A stretch of 51,905 bases of DNA from DATGFB01 sp032160545. GTDB lineage: Bacteria > Actinomycetota > Actinomycetes > Mycobacteriales > Jatrophihabitantaceae. Below, one piece after another: positions 15,203 to 22,994 of this stretch. Within the stretch, counting starts at the first letter, position 1, and each line of letters opens with the position of its first letter. Under the pieces are notes generated by a model. It saw only the letters and a list, made by a program, of their open reading frames with translations, searched no databases and was not told where the DNA came from. The stretch lies in assembly GCA_032160545.1 (NCBI GenBank), contig JAVHVN010000057.1, forward strand, positions 1 to 51,905. The letters are read 5' to 3'. The position numbers and the translations under genes were made by a program.

Positions 15203-15808
15203 ATGGCTCGTTACACCGGACCCGCCACGCGCATCTCGCGCCGGCTCAACGTCGACCTGGTCGGCGGTGACCAGTCCTTCGAGCGCCGCCCGTACCCGCC
15301 GGGTCAGCACGGCCGCTCGCGCATCAAGCAGACCGAGTACCTCCTGCAGCTGCAGGAGAAGCAGAAGGCCAAGTACAGCTACGGCGTGCTCGAGAAGCAG
15401 TTCCGTCGCTACTACGAGGAGGCCGTCTCCCGGCAGGGCAAGTCGGGCGACAACCTGCTGCAGATCCTCGAGTCGCGCCTCGACAACGTCGTTTACCGCG
15501 CCGGCCTGGCCCGCACCCGCCGGCAGGCCCGCCAGCTGGTGAGCCACGGCCACTTCGTGGTCAACGGCCACAAGGTCGACATCCCGAGCTACCGGGTGGA
15601 TCGGCACGACATCATCGACGTCAAGCAGAAGTCGCTCGAGACCACGCCGTTCCTCATCGCCCGCGAGACCCTGGGCGACCGGCCCGTCCCAGCCTGGCTG
15701 CAGATCGTGCCGAACCGGTTGCGCATCCTCGTGCACCAGCTGCCCGAGCGGGCCCAGATCGACATCCCGCTCAACGAGCAGCTGATCGTCGAGCTCTACT
15801 CCAAGTAG
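15203..15808 (+). CDS. rpsD: 30S ribosomal protein S4, zinc-free form
   Basis: S4 nucleates 30S assembly on the 5' domain of 16S rRNA. The 201-residue protein starts MARYTGPATRISRRLNVDL and has the S4 RNA-binding fold ESRLDNVVYRAGLARTRRQARQLVSHGHFVVNG. The N-terminal region lacks the four cysteines of the zinc-binding form, so this is the C-minus type, in contrast to S14 and L36 here. A GC-rich hairpin follows before rpoA. Confidence 0.97.
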   Translation: MARYTGPATRISRRLNVDLVGGDQSFERRPYPPGQHGRSRIKQTEYLLQLQEKQKAKYSYGVLEKQFRRYYEEAVSRQGKSGDNLLQILESRLDNVVYRAGLARTRRQARQLVSHGHFVVNGHKVDIPSYRVDRHDIIDVKQKSLETTPFLIARETLGDRPVPAWLQIVPNRLRILVHQLPERAQIDIPLNEQLIVELYSK

Positions 15809-15816
15809 CGCTCGCT

Positions 15817-15846
15817 GTCCGCCGCCGGCCGAGTCCGGCGGCGGGC
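15817..15846 (+). terminator. GC-rich hairpin between rpsD and rpoA
   Basis: CCGCCGCCGG (15819-15828), a 6-base loop and CCGGCGGCGG (15835-15844) form a perfect 10-bp stem that is slightly extendable outward. No T-run follows. It may attenuate transcription or stabilise a processed 3' end, letting r-protein and RNA polymerase levels differ. A CATATAGC stretch near 15874-15881 could hold a -10 box for rpoA, but its -35 is not convincing. Confidence 0.5.
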
Positions 15847-15911
15847 GACAACTGAATACTCATCCGCGGACGTCATATAGCGGTCGTCCACGACATTGAA
15901 GGAGCACTCCT

Positions 15912-16940
15912 GTGCTGATTTCCCAGCGCCCCTCGCTCAGTGAGGAGCCGATCGTCGACAACCGGTCGCGCTTCGTCATCGAGCCCCTCGAGCCCGGCTT
16001 CGGCTACACGCTCGGCAACTCGCTGCGCCGCACGCTGCTGTCGTCGATCCCCGGCGCGGCAGTGACCAGCATCCGCATCGACGGCGTCCTGCACGAATTC
16101 ACCACCGTCGAAGGGGTGAAGGAGGACGTCACCGACATCATCCTGAACCTCAAGGAGCTGGTCGTCAGCTCCGAGAGCGACGAGCCGGTCGTCATGTACC
16201 TGCGCAAGCAGGGCCCCGGTGAGGTCACCGCCGCCGACATCGCGCCGCCGGCGGGCGTCACCGTGCACAACCCCGATCTCAAGATCGCCACGATCAACAA
16301 GAAGGGCCGGCTCGAGATCGAGCTGGTCGTCGAGCGGGGCCGTGGCTATGTCACCGCCGTGCAGAACAAGCAGCCCGGCCAGGAGATCGGCCGCATCCCG
16401 GTCGACTCGATCTACTCGCCGGTGCTCAAGGTGACCTACGCCGTCGAGGCGACCCGCGTCGAGCAGCGCACCGACTTCGACCGGCTGGTCGTCGATATCG
16501 AGACGAAGTCCTCGATCACCCCGCGGGATGCCGTCGCGAGCGCCGGCCACACCCTGGTCGAGCTGTTCGGCCTGTTCCGTGAGCTGAACGAGGAGGCCGA
16601 GGGTATCGACGTCGGCCCGTCGCCGGCCGAGGTCGCCGACATCGCCGCGTTCTCGATGCCGATCGAGGAGCTCGACCTCACGGTCCGCTCCTACAACTGC
16701 CTCAAGCGTGAGGGCATCCACACGGTGGGCGAACTCGTCGGGCGCAGCGAAGCCGACCTGCTCGACATCCGCAACTTCGGCTCGAAGTCGATCGACGAGG
16801 TGAAGGTCAAGCTCGCCGGCCTGGGCCTGTCGCTCAAGGACAGCCCGCCCGGATTCGAGCTGCCGACGTCGGTCGAGTCCTACGGCGACGACGACTTCGA
16901 GAGTGGCGATACCGACTACGCCGAGACCGAGCAGCTCTGA
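15912..16940 (+). CDS. rpoA: DNA-directed RNA polymerase alpha subunit
   Basis: The alpha dimer is the scaffold for beta and beta' and contacts promoter UP elements and activators. The 342-residue protein has the N-terminal assembly domain (FVIEPLEPGFGYTLGNSLRRTLLSSIPGAA, residues 18-47) and the C-terminal domain with LDLTVRSYNCLKREGIHTVGEL and LLDIRNFGSKSIDEVKVKLAGLGLSLK. A short acidic tail ends the protein. It starts with GTG and sits between rpsD and rplQ as usual. Confidence 0.97.
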   Translation: MLISQRPSLSEEPIVDNRSRFVIEPLEPGFGYTLGNSLRRTLLSSIPGAAVTSIRIDGVLHEFTTVEGVKEDVTDIILNLKELVVSSESDEPVVMYLRKQGPGEVTAADIAPPAGVTVHNPDLKIATINKKGRLEIELVVERGRGYVTAVQNKQPGQEIGRIPVDSIYSPVLKVTYAVEATRVEQRTDFDRLVVDIETKSSITPRDAVASAGHTLVELFGLFRELNEEAEGIDVGPSPAEVADIAAFSMPIEELDLTVRSYNCLKREGIHTVGELVGRSEADLLDIRNFGSKSIDEVKVKLAGLGLSLKDSPPGFELPTSVESYGDDDFESGDTDYAETEQL

Positions 16941-17002
16941 CGCACGGCCCCGGCCGCTCGTCAGACGAGATTCCAGTAGCAGGACCGAACTAGGAGCACG
17001 AC

Positions 17003-17707
17003 ATGCCTACGCCCACCAAGGGCCCGCGCCTCGGCGGCGGCCCCGCGCACGAGCGGCTGATGCTCGCGAACCTCGCGACGGCGCTGTTCGAGCACGACCG
17101 CATCACCACCACCGAGGCCAAGGCCAAGCGGCTGCGCCCGCTGGCGGAGCGCCTGATCACCTTTGCCAAGCGGGGTGATCTGCACGCGCGCCGTCAGGTG
17201 ATGACGGTGATCCGCGACAAGGACGTGGTGCACAAGCTGTTCGCCGAGATCGGCCCGAAGTTCGCCGAGCGCCCGGGTGGCTACACCCGCATCGTCAAGG
17301 TGAACCCGCGCAAGGGCGACAACGCCCCGATGGCGGTCATCGAACTGTGCGAGGCCTTGACCGCTGCCCAGGCCGTGGTCAAGGAAGGCGAGCGCGCCCG
17401 CGGCACTCGTACGGCGGCCAAGAAGGCACCGGCCGGCCGTACCCGTGAGATCGCCGAGGACGCCGCGGCAGAGTCGCCGACGGCGGCTTCGGTCGCTGCG
17501 GCCGACGCCGCGTCGGGCGAGGGTGAGCCGGAGGAGGGTCTGGCCGCCCTCGGCCTCGCCGAAGCCGAGGCCGAGCAGGTCGCTGACGTCACCGAGACGC
17601 CGGACGACCTCGGCGAGCTGGGTAGCAACCCCGACCTCGATGACGCGGCCGCTGAGTCCGACGACGACGAGACCCCGTCCGACGACGACGAGACCCCGTC
17701 CAACTAG
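17003..17707 (+). CDS. rplQ: 50S ribosomal protein L17 with long acidic tail
   Basis: L17 lies near the bottom of the large subunit. The conserved domain is residues 1-120: MPTPTKGPRLGGGPAHERLMLANLATALFEHDRITTTEAKAKRLRP and GGYTRIVKVNPRKGDNAPMAVIEL (given here as positions 1-46 and 93-116). The protein is 234 residues, against about 120-200 for homologues. The extra C-terminus is rich in Ala, Glu and Asp and ends in two copies of SDDDETP. The tail is in frame and stops cleanly 16 bp before truA, so it appears genuine; its purpose is unknown. Confidence 0.95.
   Translation: MPTPTKGPRLGGGPAHERLMLANLATALFEHDRITTTEAKAKRLRPLAERLITFAKRGDLHARRQVMTVIRDKDVVHKLFAEIGPKFAERPGGYTRIVKVNPRKGDNAPMAVIELCEALTAAQAVVKEGERARGTRTAAKKAPAGRTREIAEDAAAESPTAASVAAADAASGEGEPEEGLAALGLAEAEAEQVADVTETPDDLGELGSNPDLDDAAAESDDDETPSDDDETPSN
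17657..17698 (+). repeat. 21-bp perfect tandem repeat at the rplQ end
   Basis: Two identical 21-bp units (17657-17677 and 17678-17698) each encode SDDDETP and are followed by Ser-Asn-stop. Perfect identity suggests recent duplication. Confidence 0.85.
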
Positions 17708-17723
17708 CTCCACTGAGCACGTG

Positions 17724-18587
17724 ATGACCGAGGCGGATCCGCAGGCGCGGGTCCGCCTCGGCTCGTCCGAGCCGCGGGTCCGGGTGCGGCTCGACCTCGC
17801 CTACGACGGCGGCGAGTTCGCCGGCTGGGCGCGCCAGCGCGACCAGCGCACCGTGCAGGGAACCGTCGAGGACGCGTTGCGCACGGTGCTGCGCGTTCCT
17901 GCCGTCTCCCTGACCGTCGCCGGACGTACCGACGCGGGCGTGCACGCCACCGGACAGGTGGCGCACCTCGACCTGCCGGACCCGGTGTGGAGCGAACACT
18001 CCGGCCGGTTGGTCCGGCGCCTCGCCGGGGTGCTGCCGCTGGACGTGCGGGTGCTGTCCGCCGTGCAGGTCCCCGCCGATTTCGACGCCCGCTTCGCGGC
18101 ACTGTGGCGCCGCTACGTCTATCGAATCGCCGATCGCGACAGCGGTGCCGACCCGCTCGAGCGCAGGCACGTTCTCACCTGGCCGCGCCCGCTCGACGCC
18201 GCGGCGATGCGGGCTGCCGCCGAGCAGGTCGTCGGGCTGCACGACTTCGCCGCGTTCTGCAAGTTCCGCGAGAACGGCACGACGGTGCGGTGCGTGCAGG
18301 AATTCGGTGTCGAGCGGCTCGACGACCAGGTGCTGTGCACCGTGCGGGCCGACGCGTTCTGCCACTCGATGGTGCGCTCGCTCGTCGGTGCGCTGCTGGC
18401 GGTCGGCGAGGGGCGTCGCCCGGTGGACTGGCCGGCCGCGCTGCTGCAGCGGACCTCCCGCAGCGACGAGGTCGGCGTGGCGCCCGCGCACGGCCTGACA
18501 CTCGTCGAGGTCAGGTACCCGCCGGACGAAGGGCTCGCGGAGCGGACGCTGCAGACCCGTGCCCCGCGCTCCGCTCCCGGAGCCTGA
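17724..18587 (+). CDS. truA: tRNA pseudouridine(38-40) synthase
   Basis: TruA converts uridines 38-40 of the tRNA anticodon arm to pseudouridine. The 287-residue protein has the catalytic motif AGRTDAGVHATGQ with Asp at residue 70, the RLDLAYDGGEFAGWARQ segment and FAAFCKFRENGTTVRCV. The ATG at 17724 is preceded by an in-frame GTG at 17721. It follows rplQ closely, as in other actinobacteria, and converges with the TetR gene. Confidence 0.95.
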   Translation: MTEADPQARVRLGSSEPRVRVRLDLAYDGGEFAGWARQRDQRTVQGTVEDALRTVLRVPAVSLTVAGRTDAGVHATGQVAHLDLPDPVWSEHSGRLVRRLAGVLPLDVRVLSAVQVPADFDARFAALWRRYVYRIADRDSGADPLERRHVLTWPRPLDAAAMRAAAEQVVGLHDFAAFCKFRENGTTVRCVQEFGVERLDDQVLCTVRADAFCHSMVRSLVGALLAVGEGRRPVDWPAALLQRTSRSDEVGVAPAHGLTLVEVRYPPDEGLAERTLQTRAPRSAPGA

Positions 18588-18617
18588 GGCCGGCCGGCCG
18601 CCTGGCTGATGGCGCGG

Positions 18618-19235
18618 TCAGGTGAGCGGGTCGGACCACACGGCGGCGATCAGGCGGTAGCAGCGCTGTGTCATCTGCTCGGCCGAGACGTCGGGATGGC
18701 CCATCCACCAGGTCACCAGCGTGTTGACGACACCCATCCAGACCGAGGTCAGGACCTCGGCGTCAAGGCGGTCGGTATCGCGGCGCGCGGCGAGGAAGCG
18801 TTCCGAGCCGCTGGCCGCGAGCTGCTGGGTGCGGCCGCGGTACTCGTCCGCGGCGGCGGCGATCGGGCCGGCGGACGGCATCGACGGGTCGTACAGCAGT
18901 TGCCAGGCGCTGCGCTGCGGCTCGAGGGCGTCGAAAACGGCCTGTAACGCGTGGATGCGCGACAGGACGGTGTCGTCGACGCTGAGCTCGGCGACGTCGA
19001 GACGGTCGAGCAATGCGCCGGCCACTTGGTGCAGGCAGGCGAGGTAGAGCCCGTCCTTGGAGCCGAAGTACTGGTAGATCAGCGGCTTGGAGATGCCCGC
19101 CCGGGCCGCTATCGCCGCCATCGAAGCGCCGGCGTAGCCGCGAGCGGCGAACTCGTCGACAGCTACCGCGACGATCTGCTGCTCACGCTCGGCGCGGGGC
19201 ACGCCCTTCGTCCCGACGACGGCGGCACTGGACAT
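18618..19235 (-). CDS. TetR-family transcriptional regulator
   Basis: The 205-residue protein has an N-terminal HTH (residues 14-60: EQQIVAVAVDEFAARGYAGASMAAIAARAGISKPLIYQYFGSKDGLYLACL, given as positions) and a helical ligand-binding C-terminal domain. It is divergent from the fatty acid hydroxylase gene 70 bp away, and the gap is filled with GGTAA/TTACC half-sites. It therefore probably represses that gene and itself in response to a lipid-like ligand (inference). A TAATAT box 7 bases before the ATG, with no ribosome binding site, suggests a leaderless mRNA. Confidence 0.9.
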   Translation of the reverse strand: MSSAAVVGTKGVPRAEREQQIVAVAVDEFAARGYAGASMAAIAARAGISKPLIYQYFGSKDGLYLACLHQVAGALLDRLDVAELSVDDTVLSRIHALQAVFDALEPQRSAWQLLYDPSMPSAGPIAAAADEYRGRTQQLAASGSERFLAARRDTDRLDAEVLTSVWMGVVNTLVTWWMGHPDVSAEQMTQRCYRLIAAVWSDPLT

Positions 19236-19242
19236 GCCGGCG

Positions 19243-19248
19243 ATATTA
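19243..19248 (-). promoter_or_regulatory. -10 box of the TetR gene (leaderless layout)
   Basis: TAATAT on the minus strand ends 7 bases before the ATG at 19235. This is the best -10 match among the leaderless candidates. It overlaps the TTACC half-site, so repressor binding would block transcription. Confidence 0.5.
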
Positions 19249-19289
19249 CCCTACGGTAAGTGACCGCAGGGTAAGTGACCCGTCGGTAA
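19246..19289. promoter_or_regulatory. operator array of GGTAA half-sites with 15-bp period
   Basis: TTACC (19246-19250), four bases and GGTAA (19255-19259) form a palindrome. GGTAA then recurs at 19270 and 19285, exactly 15 bp apart. The first two direct units share GGTAAGTGACC. The array spans the promoter region between the divergent TetR and hydroxylase genes, and so is the likely TetR operator. Confidence 0.65.
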
Positions 19290-19305
19290 ATTCGGAGAGC
19301 CGCTC

Positions 19306-20208
19306 ATGTCGTCGTTCGCCGAGACGCTGAAGGACCCGGTGATCATCGCGATCCCGTTCTTCGCACTGTTCATTCTGCTGGAGCTGCTGTCGCTGCGGTT
19401 CCTGGACGACGACCGCAAGGCCGGCTACATCGGGTACGAGGGCAAGGACTCGCGCGCGAGCATGCTGATGGGCGCCGGCTCGCTGGTGGTGAACGGCGGC
19501 GCCCGCGTCGTCGCGCTGATCGGCTACGCGGCGCTCTACGAACTGGCGCCCGTGCGCCTCGACCCGCACCAGTGGTGGGTCTGGGTATACGCCATGCTCG
19601 CAGTCGACCTGCTGTTCTACGCCGAACACCGTGCGGCGCACCGGGTGCGCATCCTGTGGGCCGCACACCAGGCGCACCACAACAGCCGGACGTTCAACCT
19701 CTCGACCGCTGTGCGCCAGAAGTGGAACCCCTGGTGGGAGTTGATCGTCTGGGTGCCGCTGCCGCTGCTCGGCATGCCGCCGTGGATGATCTTCACCGCG
19801 TTCTCGTTCAACCTGCTGTTCCAGTTCTGGGTGCACACCGAGCGCATCGACCGGATGTGGGCGCCGTTCGAGCTCGTCTTCAACACGCCGTCGCACCACC
19901 GGGTGCACCACGCCAGCGACCAGGACTACCTGGACAAGAACTTCGCAGGCATCCTGATCGTCTGGGACCGGATGTTCGGCAGCTACGCCGAGGAGACGCA
20001 CCGGCCGACGTACGGGCTGACGAAGAACATCGACAGCTACAACCCATTCCGGCTGCAGTACCACGAGTACGCCAGCATCATGCGCGACGTTCGCGCCGCG
20101 CAATCATGGCGCGACAAGGCCGGCTACCTGTTCGCAGCACCCGGATGGCGCCCGTCCACCGCCGGGGACGCGACGGCCGACGTGCCGACCCAGCCGGTGT
20201 CCGCCTGA
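19306..20208 (+). CDS. sterol desaturase / fatty acid hydroxylase family protein
   Basis: This is a membrane-bound di-iron enzyme of 300 residues. Hydrophobic helices lie near residues 11-32, 54-78, 91-107 and 146-172. The histidine clusters are complete: HRAAH (108-112), HQAHH (121-125), H177 and HHRVHH (197-202). Family members hydroxylate or desaturate lipid chains using O2. The substrate is unknown. It is divergent from the TetR gene with the operator array between them. GGAGAG before the ATG is a usable ribosome binding site. It converges with the next gene over 19 bp. Confidence 0.9.
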   Translation: MSSFAETLKDPVIIAIPFFALFILLELLSLRFLDDDRKAGYIGYEGKDSRASMLMGAGSLVVNGGARVVALIGYAALYELAPVRLDPHQWWVWVYAMLAVDLLFYAEHRAAHRVRILWAAHQAHHNSRTFNLSTAVRQKWNPWWELIVWVPLPLLGMPPWMIFTAFSFNLLFQFWVHTERIDRMWAPFELVFNTPSHHRVHHASDQDYLDKNFAGILIVWDRMFGSYAEETHRPTYGLTKNIDSYNPFRLQYHEYASIMRDVRAAQSWRDKAGYLFAAPGWRPSTAGDATADVPTQPVSA

Positions 20209-20227
20209 TCCGAGCCGGATCGGCGCC

Positions 20228-20815
20228 TCAGTAGAACGCGAGGTTGTCGCGGTTGCACCAGTCGAGCACGGCCGGCCACTCGCCGTAGCCGGAGTCGACG
20301 TTGAGGTGGCCGCCGGCCGGGACGATGGTCGTGGCGATCTTCAACGGGCTTCCGTACGCCGCGGCGATGCCCTCGGGCGTGTACGGATCGTTGTCGCTGC
20401 CGACGAGGACGGTTCCGTCGGCCGCGCGCCGCACGTCATCGATGTCGAGCGGCGGGGGGAAGAACTCGGCGATCTCGGGGATCGCAGTGCCCGGCGACGG
20501 TGGCGACACGAGCGCGACCCGGGCCGGGCGAGGGGTGCCGGCCGGATCGGCTGCGTGGTGCAGCCACAACACGGCGCCGAGTGAGTGGGCGACGACGTCG
20601 AACGCGTCGTCGGGCAGGCCGGCCAGCGTCGTGCGCAACGAGGCGAGCCACGCGGCCAGCCGCGGCCGGTCGGCGTCCGGCAGATCGGGGTAGCGGACCT
20701 CGCGGCCCACCTCGTGAAGTTGCGTCGCGAGCCAGGTCTGCCAGTGCCCGGGGCCGGAGCCCTGCCAGCCGTACAGGATCACGACGGGGACGGAACGGGT
20801 GACTCTGCGGGGCAT
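20228..20815 (-). CDS. RBBP9/YdeN-type alpha/beta hydrolase
   Basis: The 195-residue protein has the compact fold of the RBBP9/YdeN family. It shows GWQGSGPGHWQTWLA near the N-terminus, nucleophile Ser78 in VVAHSLGA, the acid in VLVGSDNDPYTP and a His in VPAGGHLNVDSGYGEWP. These are small serine hydrolases of mostly unknown substrate. The ATG is preceded by TAGGCT at a distance of 6 bases and has no ribosome binding site, again a leaderless layout. Confidence 0.88.
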   Translation of the reverse strand: MPRRVTRSVPVVILYGWQGSGPGHWQTWLATQLHEVGREVRYPDLPDADRPRLAAWLASLRTTLAGLPDDAFDVVAHSLGAVLWLHHAADPAGTPRPARVALVSPPSPGTAIPEIAEFFPPPLDIDDVRRAADGTVLVGSDNDPYTPEGIAAAYGSPLKIATTIVPAGGHLNVDSGYGEWPAVLDWCNRDNLAFY

Positions 20816-20821
20816 GGCCGC

Positions 20822-20827
20822 AGCCTA
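20822..20827 (-). promoter_or_regulatory. -10 box of the RBBP9-like gene (leaderless layout)
   Basis: TAGGCT on the minus strand ends 6 bases before the ATG at 20815. The same hexamer stands 7-8 bases before the starts at 32294 and 37880. No -35 is evident. Confidence 0.4.
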
Positions 20828-20837
20828 GGGCAGCCCG

Positions 20838-21485
20838 TCAGCGGATCAGGCCGAGGACGATCAAGACCTGCGCCACGTGGTAAGTGACGATGACGATCAC
20901 CGGCCCGCGCAGCAGGGGCTGCACGAATCGATCCCATGCCAGCGTGATGTCCGACGCCAGGAAGAACAGGCCGCCGATCGCGGTGAGCACTGCGCCGGTG
21001 CCCCAGGACAGCGTCGTCATCGCGGCCAGCACCGCGGCGTAGAGGGCGACGACCGCGGCGAGTTGCGGACCGCCCGTCTCGCGTGCGCCCCGCAGCACAC
21101 GAGGCAGCGCCAGAACGCTGGCACCGGACACGACCAGCAGGCCGGCAAGGGCCTGCCAGCCGTGCAGGCCGTGCCGCGCGAACGCGACGAGATAGGCGAC
21201 GTGGCCGAGCAGGAAGGCGCCGAGGCCGGCGAGAAACGCGGGGTCGAGCCTGGCACCTGCCGAGTCGTGGGCGAACAGCAGCGCGACGTCGCCGACGAGC
21301 CCCAGCGCGAGCGCCGCCAGCACCCACGGCTTCGCGTCGCCGAGGCCTGCCGATCCGGCAGCGGCGAGCAGCAGCAGCAGCGTGAGCGGCTTGAGCAGCA
21401 ATTCGAGTCGCTGCGTGCGGCGCGCCACAGCGATCCAGTCGCCGGCGGCGGCAAGTCCGGTGAGGACGAAGAGGGCGACCGTCAC
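20838..21485 (-). CDS. YhhN-family integral membrane protein (lysoplasmalogenase type)
   Basis: About 215 residues, almost wholly hydrophobic, with seven to eight predicted helices. Family motifs include LLKPLTLLLLLAAA, LALGLVGDVALLF and LFFLASDITLAWDRF, the last two carrying the conserved Asp residues. The family includes human TMEM86 lysoplasmalogenases; bacterial function is poorly known. The GTG at 21485 gives the normal family length; the frame stays open upstream into the FAD oxidase gene, which is not credible. It lies 37 bp downstream of that gene and may be co-transcribed. Confidence 0.85.
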   Translation of the reverse strand: MTVALFVLTGLAAAGDWIAVARRTQRLELLLKPLTLLLLLAAAGSAGLGDAKPWVLAALALGLVGDVALLFAHDSAGARLDPAFLAGLGAFLLGHVAYLVAFARHGLHGWQALAGLLVVSGASVLALPRVLRGARETGGPQLAAVVALYAAVLAAMTTLSWGTGAVLTAIGGLFFLASDITLAWDRFVQPLLRGPVIVIVTYHVAQVLIVLGLIR

Positions 21486-21522
21486 AGCAGGCGAGTATGC
21501 CGGGACGGCCGGAACGAGCGGG

Positions 21523-22881
21523 TCAGAGGACCGCGCCCGGGTTGAGGATGCCGTCGGGATCCAGCGCATCCTTGATGCGCCGGGTCAGCGCCATCACGTC
21601 CTCGCCGAGGTACGCCGGCAGCCACGCCTTCTTCAAACGGCCGACGCCGTGCTCGCCGGTGATCGTGCCGCCGAGTTCGAGGGCGAGGTCCATCACCGCG
21701 CCGAACGCCGCCTGGGCGCGCCGCGACTGGTCGGGATCGGCCGGGTCGAACACGACCAGCGGGTGGGTGTTGCCGTCTCCGGCGTGAGCCACGACCGCGA
21801 TCGTCACGCCCTGGTCGGCGGCGATCTTCTCGATACCGCGGACGAGCGCGGGCAACGCGGGCAGCGGCACTCCGACGTCCTCGAGCAGCAAGCTGCCGAG
21901 CCGCTCCAGGGCGGGGAACGCGGCGCGGCGCGCGGCCGTGAAGGCCTCGCCCTCGGCGGGGTCGTCGGTGCAGAACACCTCGGTCGCGCCGTGTGCGCGC
22001 GCCGCTGACTCCATGATCGCCAGCTCCTGCGCAGCAGCCGGCCCGGGTGCGTCCGACCGCGCGATCAGCAGCGCCTCGGCGGTGCGGTCCAGGCCCATCG
22101 CGGTGAAGTCCTCGACGGCGTTGATCGAGGTGCGGTCCATCAACTCCAGCATGGACGGGCGCAGGGTGCCCGTGACGGCGAGCACCGCATCGGCAGCCGC
22201 ATCGATGGAGGGGAAGGACGCGACCATCGTCGACGCCGGCGGGGGAGCGGGCACCAGGCGCAGGACCAGCTCGGTGATCACGCCGAGCGTCCCCTCGGAC
22301 CCGACGAACAGCTTGGTCAGCGACAGGCCCGCGACGTCCTTCAGCCGCGGGCCGCCGAGCCGCACGGCAGTGCCGTCGGCCAGCACGACCTCCATGCCCA
22401 GGACGTAGTCGGTGGTGACGCCGTACTTCACGCAGCACAGGCCGCCGGCGTTCGTCGCGGCGTTGCCGCCGATGGAGCACATCTCGAACGACGACGGGTC
22501 GGGTGGATACCAGAGACCGTGCTCGGCAGCGGCCCGCTTGACCTCGACGTTGAGCAGCCCGGGCTGGACGATCGCCACGCGCGAGACCGGGTCGACGACG
22601 ATCTCGCGCATCCGCTCGAGCGACACCACGATGCCGCCGTCGACCGCGGTGGCGCCGCCGGACAGGCCCGACCCGGCGCCGCGCGGAACGACCGGGACGC
22701 GGTGCGCCGTAGCCCACCGCAGGACGGCCTGGACGTCCGCGGTGCAGGTCGCCCGGACGACGGCCAGCGGCCAGCCTGCGTCCGGGTCCCTCGCCCAGTC
22801 CTGCCGGTAGCCCGCGACGACGTCCCGGTCGGTGACGACCGAGCCGTCGGGCAGGGCGGCGGCCAGCTCGGCGAGGCTCAT
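21523..22881 (-). CDS. FAD-linked oxidase, GlcD / D-lactate dehydrogenase-like
   Basis: This 452-residue flavoenzyme has a PCMH-type FAD domain (VVPRGAGSGLSGGATAVDGGIVVSLERM, near residues 65-92; SIGGNAATNAGGLCCVKYG; KLFVGSEGTLGVITEL). The C-terminal cap contains VVAHAGDGNTHPL and GTITGEHGVGRLKK. It should oxidise a 2-hydroxy acid such as glycolate or D-lactate; the exact substrate cannot be told. No partner GlcE/GlcF genes are nearby. CACAAT ends 6 bases before the ATG, with no ribosome binding site. Confidence 0.9.
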   Translation of the reverse strand: MSLAELAAALPDGSVVTDRDVVAGYRQDWARDPDAGWPLAVVRATCTADVQAVLRWATAHRVPVVPRGAGSGLSGGATAVDGGIVVSLERMREIVVDPVSRVAIVQPGLLNVEVKRAAAEHGLWYPPDPSSFEMCSIGGNAATNAGGLCCVKYGVTTDYVLGMEVVLADGTAVRLGGPRLKDVAGLSLTKLFVGSEGTLGVITELVLRLVPAPPPASTMVASFPSIDAAADAVLAVTGTLRPSMLELMDRTSINAVEDFTAMGLDRTAEALLIARSDAPGPAAAQELAIMESAARAHGATEVFCTDDPAEGEAFTAARRAAFPALERLGSLLLEDVGVPLPALPALVRGIEKIAADQGVTIAVVAHAGDGNTHPLVVFDPADPDQSRRAQAAFGAVMDLALELGGTITGEHGVGRLKKAWLPAYLGEDVMALTRRIKDALDPDGILNPGAVL

Positions 22882-22887
22882 GCAGCG

Positions 22888-22893
22888 ATTGTG
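22888..22893 (-). promoter_or_regulatory. -10 box of the FAD oxidase gene (leaderless layout)
   Basis: CACAAT on the minus strand ends 6 bases before the ATG at 22881. It differs from TATAAT at two positions and keeps A2, A4, A5 and T6. No clear -35 was found. Confidence 0.35.
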
Positions 22894-22994
22894 CCGCCCG
22901 ACCGGCAGATCGTGATACCGCGGCCGGCGCACCCGCTCGGCGCGGCAGGTAACGATCCGGACGCCGCCGGCGGGTAATCCGGCTGCGGGCCGCG

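Noticed and set aside
17657..17698. Repeat in rplQ as a phase-variation switch
   Set aside because: The unit is 21 bp, a multiple of three, so copy change would not shift the frame.
18588..18617. GGCCGGCCGGCC palindrome between truA and the TetR gene as a terminator
   Set aside because: The run of alternating GGCC is self-complementary, but the stem has no proper loop; too weak to call.
19246..19289. The 15-bp repeats as a CRISPR-like array
   Set aside because: Units are far too short, only three occur, and they lie in a divergent promoter next to a TetR gene, which explains them better.
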